Source: JBDRNO01 sp043811005
GTDB taxonomy: Bacteria > Bacteroidota > Bacteroidia > NORP154
NCBI GenBank assembly: GCA_043811005.1
Contig: JBDRNO010000257.1
Coordinates: forward strand, 1-24,737
Direction: 5' to 3'
Length of the DNA stretch: 24,737 nucleotides
How positions within the stretch are numbered: position 1 is the stretch's first letter; every line of letters begins with the position of its first letter. Made by a program: the position numbers and the translations under genes. The notes below the pieces were generated by a model. It worked only from the letters and a program-made list of their open reading frames with translations, had not been told where the DNA came from and ran no database searches. Below, one piece after another: positions 6,271-13,838 of the stretch.

Positions 6271-7302
6271 TTGCCTTTAAATTCTAATGATAAATCTATA
6301 ATCAAAAAGAGTACAGTGAATAGAAAAAAAAGATCAGAAAAGCTAATTCATAAATACACCCTGGAGATCAGGGATGAAGAGACTCTTGAAAAAAAGCTTT
6401 CATTCCGCTTATCCCGTCTGAATGTTTTTATCATTGCCGGCTTATTTGTTGTGCTTCTTGTAATCTTTGTTGTAATTATTATCTCATTTACACCTGTGCG
6501 TTACTATATTCCCGGGTATGCAGATGCAAACATTTCCCGGAAGATCATAGAAGTATCCTTCAAATTAGATTCATTAGAACGTGAATTGAATATCAAAGAC
6601 CTATATATTCAAAATATTAGAAACATTTTGGGAAGTAGTATAAAAGCAGATACGCCTGCCGGATGGCAGACCGCATCGGACTCAACCTGGGAAGAAGACA
6701 CAACAAACCAAACCACTGACCTGTCTTTTGCAGTCTCAAATAATGATGAAATGTCATTCTCCCCAACCGGTTTAGTACAGGAAGGTGCCAAGGCAGAGAA
6801 ATACAAAAACATAAAAAACACCAGGTCAAAGGAAGATTCTCTTTTAAGGCAGCAAATAGAATCGGGAAACCGCTATGACCTGTCTTTTTACGACAGGGAT
6901 GCTGTTAATCGGGTTTCTGCCAATAAAATAAGCCGTTTCCTATTCTTTACCCCTTTAAAGGGATTGATCACAGACACTTTTTCTCTTTCACGCAATCATT
7001 ATGGTATCGATATTGTAGCGCCTAAGAATGAAGCGGTAAAAGCCGCCCTTGACGGAACAGTAATATTAGCAACCTGGTCTTCTGAAACGGGCTTTGTAAT
7101 AGGAATTCAACATGAAAATAATCTGCTGACCATCTATAAACACAATTCTGTTTTATTGAAAAAAGAAGGGAATCATGTTAAGGTAGGAGAGGTTATTGCT
7201 ATTATCGGAAGCTCCGGTGAACTGTCAACAGGCCCACATCTGCATTTTGAACTGTGGTATAACAGTAATCCCTTAAATCCCCAGGATTATATGGTTTTTT
7301 GA
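6271..7302 (+). CDS. Membrane-anchored M23 (LytM-type) peptidoglycan endopeptidase
   Basis: A 343-residue protein. A basic N-terminal segment (RKKRSEKLIHKYTLEIRDEETLEKKLSFRLSRLN) precedes one transmembrane helix (about residues 51-73). The motif FTPVRYYIPGY follows, then a coiled-coil-like helix, a polar linker (125-215) and an M23 domain (225-340). All zinc and catalytic residues are present: H243xxxD247 (HYGID), H291 (YKH) and H323-L-H325 (GPHLHFE). It is therefore likely an active cell-wall hydrolase facing the periplasm. No early ATG exists: the frame opens with TTG 6271, while GTG 6316, preceded by AAGAG, would give a start MNRKKRSEKLIHKY that fits the family better, so the start is uncertain. 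This M23 subgroup beside a GH3-type enzyme is a common Bacteroidota pairing. It is divergent from porW across the copy A leader element. Confidence 0.88.
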   Translation: MPLNSNDKSIIKKSTVNRKKRSEKLIHKYTLEIRDEETLEKKLSFRLSRLNVFIIAGLFVVLLVIFVVIIISFTPVRYYIPGYADANISRKIIEVSFKLDSLERELNIKDLYIQNIRNILGSSIKADTPAGWQTASDSTWEEDTTNQTTDLSFAVSNNDEMSFSPTGLVQEGAKAEKYKNIKNTRSKEDSLLRQQIESGNRYDLSFYDRDAVNRVSANKISRFLFFTPLKGLITDTFSLSRNHYGIDIVAPKNEAVKAALDGTVILATWSSETGFVIGIQHENNLLTIYKHNSVLLKKEGNHVKVGEVIAIIGSSGELSTGPHLHFELWYNSNPLNPQDYMVF

Positions 7303-7344
7303 TTACAGATAAAAGATGTTGGATAGTTATACTAAATGAACATG

Positions 7345-7392
7345 AGTTTGTAATAAATATATAGAAATTTCAAAAAACATTAATAAAAAACC
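7345..7392 (+). promoter_or_regulatory. Conserved leader before the GH3-family gene
   Basis: AGTTTGT, then ATATAGAAATTTCAAAAAAC and TTAATAAAAAACC, is repeated almost base for base at 13774-13826 before the second propeller gene. The core is the same apart from one base and A-run length, and the distance to ATG is similar (17 bases here, 12 there). The spacing between TTTG and the TA-rich core is too short for a standard -33/-7 promoter, so it may be a different promoter class or a leader signal. Confidence 0.45.
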
Positions 7393-7409
7393 ACCTACAC
7401 AACAAACTA

Positions 7410-8906
7410 ATGGGAATCAAGGCCACATTAAGCAAACCATTTGCAAAATATATTACCCGCAACATCAAAAAGTGGTCGCTAAATCCTATTCAGACACAGG
7501 AAAAAGTATTCCGGCAGTTGATCAATAGCGCAAAGAACACTGCTTTCGGCAAAGACCATAATTTTGACCAAATCAAAACTTATGCTTCTTTTAAAAAAAA
7601 CGTTCCCATTCGCGACTATGAAGGCATCCGCCACTATATTGACAGGATAATCGCAGGTGAAAAAGATGTCTTATGGAACGGGAAACCCATTTACTTTTGC
7701 AAAACATCAGGAACCACCTCCGGAGCCAAATACATCCCTATTACAAGGGAATCAATGCCAAACCACATAAACTCTGCCCGAAACGCACTGTTATCATATA
7801 TTTCAGAAACGGGTAAAGCGGATTTTGTAAACGGTAAGATGATCTTTCTCCAGGGCAGCCCCAAACCTGATAAAATTGGTGATATTCCACTAGGGCGGCT
7901 TTCAGGTATCGTTGCTAACCACGTTCCCTCCTATTTGTTGAAAAACAGGATGCCCTCTTACCAAACCAACTGCATTGAAGACTGGGAAACAAAAGTTGAT
8001 GCCATAGTTGAAGAAACCTTAAAGGAAAATATGACATTGATAAGCGGAATACCATCATGGGTGCAAATGTATTTTGATAAACTGCTGGAAAAAACAGGAA
8101 AAGAAAATATAATGGATATTTTCCCTAACTTCTCGCTTTTCGTGTATGGAGGTGTAAACTACGAGCCCTACCGGGCAAATTTTGAAAACACTATTGGTAA
8201 AAAAATTGACGCTATTGAACTCTATCCCGCCTCCGAAGGATTTATCGCCTTCCAGGATTCCCAAAAAGAAAAAGGACTGCTGCTAATATTGAATTCAGGT
8301 ATCTTTTACGAATTTATTCCTGCTGATGAATTCTTTAACGATGACCCTAAGCGTATTTCTCTGAAGGATATTGAATTAGGCGTGAATTATGCGATCATTC
8401 TCAATACAAACGCAGGATTATGGGGATATAATATTGGCGATACGATTAAGTTCGTATCCAAAAACCCTTATAGACTCATCGTTACCGGCAGGATCAGCCA
8501 TTATATCTCCGCCTTTGGCGAGCATGTGATCGCAGAGGAAGTGGAAGATGCTATACAAAAAGCATCGGAAGAAGAGAAAGCTGAAATTATTGAGTTTCAC
8601 GTTGCCCCACAGGTAAATCCAAAACAAGGGCTTCCCTATCATGAATGGTTTATTGAATTTGGTAAAATACCTGGTAATCCTGATGCATTCAGATTAAAAA
8701 TAGACAAAGCAATGCAGGAAAGAAACATCTATTACCGCGACCTGATAACAGGAAATGTCCTTCAGCCACTTATAATAACTCCTGTAAAAAAAGATGGTTT
8801 TATAGAATATATGAGATCACAGGGAAAGCTCGGGGGGCAGAACAAAGTGCCGCGGCTGTCTGATGACAGGGAGATTGCGGATGAATTGGGTAAATTTGCA
8901 GAATAG
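7410..8906 (+). CDS. GH3-family acyl-adenylating enzyme
   Basis: A 498-residue member of the GH3 family (named after plant auxin-responsive GH3 proteins) in the ANL adenylating superfamily. Motif 1 is TSGTTSGAKYIP (residues 99-110), binding ATP phosphates. Motif 2 is YPASEG (272-277), and motif 3 is WGYNIGD (338-344) with VTGRISHYISAFGEHV (358-373) at the hinge. The C-terminal domain (from about 375) rotates in for the second half-reaction. Plant members activate an acyl acid with ATP and join it to an amino acid; the bacterial substrates are not established and cannot be read from this sequence. Length is normal and all motifs are intact. It lies 107 bases after the M23 gene, behind the leader at 7345-7392. 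Confidence 0.9.
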   Translation: MGIKATLSKPFAKYITRNIKKWSLNPIQTQEKVFRQLINSAKNTAFGKDHNFDQIKTYASFKKNVPIRDYEGIRHYIDRIIAGEKDVLWNGKPIYFCKTSGTTSGAKYIPITRESMPNHINSARNALLSYISETGKADFVNGKMIFLQGSPKPDKIGDIPLGRLSGIVANHVPSYLLKNRMPSYQTNCIEDWETKVDAIVEETLKENMTLISGIPSWVQMYFDKLLEKTGKENIMDIFPNFSLFVYGGVNYEPYRANFENTIGKKIDAIELYPASEGFIAFQDSQKEKGLLLILNSGIFYEFIPADEFFNDDPKRISLKDIELGVNYAIILNTNAGLWGYNIGDTIKFVSKNPYRLIVTGRISHYISAFGEHVIAEEVEDAIQKASEEEKAEIIEFHVAPQVNPKQGLPYHEWFIEFGKIPGNPDAFRLKIDKAMQERNIYYRDLITGNVLQPLIITPVKKDGFIEYMRSQGKLGGQNKVPRLSDDREIADELGKFAE

Positions 8907-8960
8907 GAGTTCAAAATTTTGAACCCCTTGATTTGTCAATAGCTCACAATTTTTTATATG

Positions 8961-8968
8961 TAAATTTG
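8961..8968 (+). promoter_or_regulatory. Candidate -7 box of the first propeller gene
   Basis: TAAATTTG matches TAnnTTTG exactly. A TTTG at 8932-8935 is the best -33 candidate, but the 25-base spacing is slightly long. The expected transcript start near 8975 would place ATG 8999 behind a short leader, supporting 8999 over ATG 8978. Confidence 0.4.
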
Positions 8969-8998
8969 TATTTTAAAATGCTCAAGAAAAGAAATATT

Positions 8999-11900
8999 AT
9001 GAAACAGGGTAAAAATTACTTCTCTAAAAGCTTTTTACAGCAAACCTATTTAATATTAGCAATGTTCTCGATACATATTGTTGTATCAAATGGTCAACCC
9101 TTCATCAACGAAGATTTCTCAACAGCAAGCGTTACCACTCCACCTGCGGGCTGGACAATTAACATTATTGTAGGTGATACGGCAGTTGATCTCTGGCATT
9201 TTGATAATCCGGGAAGCAGAACATTAAATCCCCCTATCACCAGCCCGGCTGCCATCTTTGACAGCGATAACTATTCCAATAATGCCATGTCGGAAAACGT
9301 AGGTTTGGAATCCCCCGCTTTTGATGCTTCATTATCAACAATGGTGTATCTGGAATGGGATGAATATTTCAATGGAGGTATCGGTGCTCAGATCTATGTC
9401 GAAGTTTTTGACGGCATAGCATGGAACCAGGTTTATTACGCCAACGCATCCACAAGTGATCCCAATCATAATTCAATTGATATTTCCGCATATGCAGCGG
9501 GTGTTGCAAATGCACAGGTCCGTTTTCGCTGGCTGGGTAATTGGGCATGGTATTGGATAGTTGACAATGTGATAGTAAGGCCACCGTATCCTGACGATGT
9601 AGGTATTATTGCTTTTACTGAACCCATGCACGGTTGTTCGTATTCAGCTACTGAGAATGTAACGGTTTTGGTTGAGAATTCCGGCAGCGCACCTCAAAGC
9701 GGCATTCCCGTTTCCTACAGGGTGAACGGTGGGCTTCCGGTTAACGATACGATCAATCTTACTATCAATCCCGGTGATACTGCTTCCTTTACTTTTACCG
9801 CCACTACTGACCTTACCATCCCGGGAATCTATATCCTGGATGCATGGACATCTCTCGGAACAGATCCGAATATTTATAATGACAGTACAGTTAACTATTC
9901 GCTTAATATCACTGCTCCAATAAGCTCGTTCCCGTTTTTTGAAGACTTTGAAACATTCACACCCGGAACACCAGGCACGCTTCTGAACGGATGGTTCAAT
10001 GATGTTGACGATGATTTTGACTGGTATGTTAATTCAGGCACAACACCAACGGGAACATCCGGCCCGGCTGGCGACAAAACAACAGGTTCAGGGAATTACA
10101 TGTTTACCGAATCCTCAACGCCTAATTATCCGAATAAAACAGCATTGCTTTTAAGCCCGTGCCTGGATATAAGTTCCCTTACCTTACCTGAATTGAGCTT
10201 CTGGTATCATATGTATGGCGGTAATATGGGTGCATTAAATGTGGATATAGATTCAGGAGGTGTATGGACAAACGAATATATTATTGCAGGTCAGCAGCAG
10301 TTAACCGATACAGCTCAATGGAAAAGGGAGATCATTGATCTTTCTTCCTATTCGGGAACTATCCGGATCAGGTTCAGGGGTGTAACTAATGGGTGGACAA
10401 GCGACATGGCAATTGATGATATCAAGGTAGATGAAAAACCCCCTGATGATGTTGGGGTAGTCGCAATTGAGGAACCTAATTCAGGCTGTTCTTTCAGTTC
10501 TGCGGAGACTGTTACGGTTAGTGTGAGAAATTTCGGCACAGTCCCGCAAAGCAATGTACCTGTTTCTTTCCGCCTGGATGGCGGTATTACGGTCAATGAA
10601 ACAATAAGTAATACAATTGACTCCGGTGAAACGGTCTCATATACTTTCACTGCCACAGCAGATATGTCTGCTCCCGGAATACATCTTTTTGATGCATGGA
10701 CTTCGCTTGTTGTTGATGGTGATGTCTATAATGACAGTACGCTTGATCATCCAGTCTATTCTATATTGATAAACTCGTTCCCATATTCTGAAGATTTTGA
10801 AACTTTCACCCCCGGCACTCCGGGTTTACTTCAGAATGGATGGAATAACGCGCTGGGAGATGATTTTGACTGGTCTGTCAGCTCCGGTGGGACGTCTTCG
10901 GCAGGTACCGGACCGGCAGGTGACCACACGACAGGTTTCGGGAATTATTTGTACACGGAATCATCAGCACCAAATTATTCGAACAAAACAGCAGAACTGC
11001 TCAGTCCCTGCTTTGACCTGGATTCATTACCTTATGGGGAAGTGAGTTTTTGGTACCACATGTATGGAGAATATATGGGTAATCTGTTTTTAGATGTTTT
11101 TTCAGGAGGGTCATGGACTTTGGCAAATGCTTTTACAGGGCAGCAGCATCTGGCTGATACCGTACCGTGGAGTAATATTAAGATTGACCTTGATGCATTT
11201 TCAGGTATTGTTCAATTCAGGTTCAGAGGAGAGACCGATTTGTGGACAAGCGATATGGCATTGGATGACTTTGGGCTGAACACAAGAACTGCCAATGATG
11301 TAGGAGTGATAGCCATTGATGAGCCCGTATCGGCTATCGGGTTAAGTGCAACAGAAAGTGTTACCGTTAGAATTAAGAACTTCGGTTCGAGCTCTCAAAG
11401 CAATATTCCCGTATTTTACAGGGTTGACGGAGGAGCGCCTTTTGCTGAAACATACACGTCATTGCTAAATCCCGGAGATACGGGAACATATACTTTTTCG
11501 TCTACTTTCGATCTATCCCTTCCTGAAAATTATATATTTGATGCATGGACAGAATTAAGTACGGATACAAATAATATTAATGACAGTATTACGGGTAAAA
11601 CAGTCCTAAGTTCTACTACCATGAAAATCGGTTATCTGCAGAAGGTATATGGTGGAGATAGTACTGATTATGCTATGTCGGTTCAGCAGACAACTGACGG
11701 AGGATATATTATTGCCGGAACGACTTTTAGTTTCGGATCGGGAAAATTTGATATGTACCTTGTAAAGACGGATGGCACCGGAAATATTATGTGGGCTAAA
11801 ACATACGGAGATTATTGGTGGGACTGGGGATATTCTGTACAGCAAACAACTGACGGAGGATATATTGTAGGAGGAACTGCTTATTTGGGACCGGGAGGTT

Positions 11901-13756
11901 ATGAAGCATGCCTTATTAAAACAGATGCCAATGGAAATATTCTATGGACTAAAACGTATGGCGGAGCAACTTACGATTACGGTTATTCGGTCTTGCAGAC
12001 ATTTGACGGAGGATATGCTATTGCCGGAAAAACAGATAGTTATGGAGCAGGTAGCTACGATTTTTACATTATCAGGACTGATCCTTCAGGTAATATGCTT
12101 TGGACAAGGACTTTTGGCAGGTTTCTCGATGAAGGCTGGTATGATGATTTATTTTCCATACAGCAAACAGCTGACAGCGGATTTGTTATGGTTGGGTCTA
12201 CCGAAAGTTACGCACCCTTCGGTCCCGGAGGCATGGATGTTTACATGATAAAAACTGATAGCGAGGGAAACCTTTTATGGTCTAAGATTTTCGGGGGCAC
12301 TGACGAGGATTATGCTAATTCCGTCAAGCAAACCAGCGATAATGGTTATATTATTGCCGGTTATACATGGAGTTTCGGAGCGGGATGGTATGATGTTTAT
12401 CTGATCAGAACTGATGCCGGTGGCGATACCCTTTGGACCAGGACTTATGGTAATGCGGAATGGGATAAGGGGCATTCTGTCCTTCAAACAACCGATGGCG
12501 GATTTATTGTTGCAGGAAGCACCGGGAGTTTTGGTGCCGGCAATGATGATGTATATTTGATAAAAACGGATGCCAATGGCGATACTGTATGGACCAAAAC
12601 CTATGGAGGCGCTGAAGACGATCAGGGCTGGTCGGTAATTAATACGGCTGATGGCGGGTATGTTATAGCAGGATACACTGAGAGTTTTGGTGAGGGTGGC
12701 AAGGATTTTTATTTTATAAAAACCGATGCTTATGGAAATTCCGGGTGCAACGAGTATGGCACTTCCACTATTGTAGGATATCCTGCAACAATGGTTTATG
12801 CGGATGTAAATACCGGATCGGGAGGGATTGCCTCCAACCCACTGGCTATACAAAAAGACGGGATTCCAGCCGATACCACACTGTGCTCTAAATGTGCCAT
12901 ACCTGCCTCTTTATGTATTGTGACAGTAGACAGCTCTTCATCGAGAAACATCATCGTTTGGGAGAAACCTGTAACTGCTACTATTGAAAGTTTTAAGATT
13001 TACCGCGATATTGTAGGAACATATACATTTATCGGAAGCGTGCCTTATAATTCCCTTAGTGAGTTTGTTGATACTACCAATGGTGTTAACCCCCAGATTA
13101 CTTCCTACAGGTATAAGATAGCCACTGTAGACACTTGCGGATTTGAAAGTGAATTAAGCGATTATCATGAAACAATGCATGTTACATCCAGTTTGGGAGT
13201 GCCTCCTCCGACCATTAACCTTATTTGGGATCCTTATGAAGGGTTTCCTTTCAGCTATTACAGGATACTCAGAGACAGCACGGGAGGAGGTAATTTTGAG
13301 CTGATCGATTCCGTTGCCAGCACCAATTTCACCTATTCAGATCAAAATGTTCCTTCCGGTGCCAATATCTATTATATGGTAGAAGTGGTGCATCCGGACG
13401 GCTGTACTGCAACCCTAAAAGGGAAGAATTACAATTCATCCAAGTCCAATACAACCGTTTCAACCCCGATCGGTATCAATGAAAATCCACATCCGGATTA
13501 TAATTTGGATGCATCTCCGAATCCTAATCACGGTAAATTCGCTGTTACTCTCAGATCTAACAGCAATGTGGTGGAGAATGAAACATGGATGAGGATATAT
13601 AATATGTTGGGGCAGGAGATAAAGTCGGTTGTGATCCCGGCAGGGAAAGGTGATAAAACGGTAGAAATTGATATGAGAATGCACCAAAAGGGCGTTTATC
13701 AGCTAAATGTAATAACTGATAAATTTAATATAAATAAAAAGATCGTTATTGAATAA
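8999..13756 (+). CDS. Giant T9SS-exported protein: three MAM/CARDB modules, seven-repeat propeller, FN3-like domains
   Basis: A 1585-residue exported protein. Residues 1-32 are a signal peptide (cleavage near SNG-QP). Three module pairs follow: MAM or choice-of-anchor-J-like jellyrolls (about 32-197, 310-480, 593-763; note FPFFEDFETFTPGTPG and FWYHMYG) alternating with CARDB-like domains that each begin DVGxxAxxEP. Residues ~875-1250 hold seven repeats of ~52 residues with the pattern DYGxSVxQTxDGGYIIAGxTxSFGAG, then YLIKTDANGxxxWTKTYGG, the right number for a seven-bladed propeller. Two FN3-like domains (about 1295-1480) precede a T9SS type A sorting domain (NPNHGKFAVTL to the end). MAM and CARDB modules suggest adhesion or glycan contact; no catalytic domain is visible. 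Start ATG 8999 is chosen from the signal peptide; ATG 8978 is possible. Its last ~710 residues are paralogous to the next gene. Confidence 0.85.
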   Translation: MKQGKNYFSKSFLQQTYLILAMFSIHIVVSNGQPFINEDFSTASVTTPPAGWTINIIVGDTAVDLWHFDNPGSRTLNPPITSPAAIFDSDNYSNNAMSENVGLESPAFDASLSTMVYLEWDEYFNGGIGAQIYVEVFDGIAWNQVYYANASTSDPNHNSIDISAYAAGVANAQVRFRWLGNWAWYWIVDNVIVRPPYPDDVGIIAFTEPMHGCSYSATENVTVLVENSGSAPQSGIPVSYRVNGGLPVNDTINLTINPGDTASFTFTATTDLTIPGIYILDAWTSLGTDPNIYNDSTVNYSLNITAPISSFPFFEDFETFTPGTPGTLLNGWFNDVDDDFDWYVNSGTTPTGTSGPAGDKTTGSGNYMFTESSTPNYPNKTALLLSPCLDISSLTLPELSFWYHMYGGNMGALNVDIDSGGVWTNEYIIAGQQQLTDTAQWKREIIDLSSYSGTIRIRFRGVTNGWTSDMAIDDIKVDEKPPDDVGVVAIEEPNSGCSFSSAETVTVSVRNFGTVPQSNVPVSFRLDGGITVNETISNTIDSGETVSYTFTATADMSAPGIHLFDAWTSLVVDGDVYNDSTLDHPVYSILINSFPYSEDFETFTPGTPGLLQNGWNNALGDDFDWSVSSGGTSSAGTGPAGDHTTGFGNYLYTESSAPNYSNKTAELLSPCFDLDSLPYGEVSFWYHMYGEYMGNLFLDVFSGGSWTLANAFTGQQHLADTVPWSNIKIDLDAFSGIVQFRFRGETDLWTSDMALDDFGLNTRTANDVGVIAIDEPVSAIGLSATESVTVRIKNFGSSSQSNIPVFYRVDGGAPFAETYTSLLNPGDTGTYTFSSTFDLSLPENYIFDAWTELSTDTNNINDSITGKTVLSSTTMKIGYLQKVYGGDSTDYAMSVQQTTDGGYIIAGTTFSFGSGKFDMYLVKTDGTGNIMWAKTYGDYWWDWGYSVQQTTDGGYIVGGTAYLGPGGYEACLIKTDANGNILWTKTYGGATYDYGYSVLQTFDGGYAIAGKTDSYGAGSYDFYIIRTDPSGNMLWTRTFGRFLDEGWYDDLFSIQQTADSGFVMVGSTESYAPFGPGGMDVYMIKTDSEGNLLWSKIFGGTDEDYANSVKQTSDNGYIIAGYTWSFGAGWYDVYLIRTDAGGDTLWTRTYGNAEWDKGHSVLQTTDGGFIVAGSTGSFGAGNDDVYLIKTDANGDTVWTKTYGGAEDDQGWSVINTADGGYVIAGYTESFGEGGKDFYFIKTDAYGNSGCNEYGTSTIVGYPATMVYADVNTGSGGIASNPLAIQKDGIPADTTLCSKCAIPASLCIVTVDSSSSRNIIVWEKPVTATIESFKIYRDIVGTYTFIGSVPYNSLSEFVDTTNGVNPQITSYRYKIATVDTCGFESELSDYHETMHVTSSLGVPPPTINLIWDPYEGFPFSYYRILRDSTGGGNFELIDSVASTNFTYSDQNVPSGANIYYMVEVVHPDGCTATLKGKNYNSSKSNTTVSTPIGINENPHPDYNLDASPNPNHGKFAVTLRSNSNVVENETWMRIYNMLGQEIKSVVIPAGKGDKTVEIDMRMHQKGVYQLNVITDKFNINKKIVIE

Positions 13757-13773
13757 TATGCTGAAGAAACATT

Positions 13774-13826
13774 AGTTTGTGATGAATAAAATATAGAAAT
13801 TTCAAAAAATATTAATAAAAAAAACC
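13774..13826 (+). promoter_or_regulatory. Second copy of the conserved leader
   Basis: AGTTTGT, a 10-base spacer that includes a 3-base insertion, then ATATAGAAATTTCAAAAAAT and TTAATAAAAAAAACC. It ends 12 bases before ATG 13839. The preceding bases GAAACATTAGTTTGTGAT also resemble those before 7345. Confidence 0.45.
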
Positions 13827-13838
13827 ATAAAAAATGCC

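Noticed and set aside
12275..12853. 192-residue open frame on the minus strand within the first propeller gene
   Set aside because: It is antisense to repeated propeller codons, and its isoleucine- and serine-rich sequence simply mirrors them. Similar shadow frames recur under the other propeller gene.
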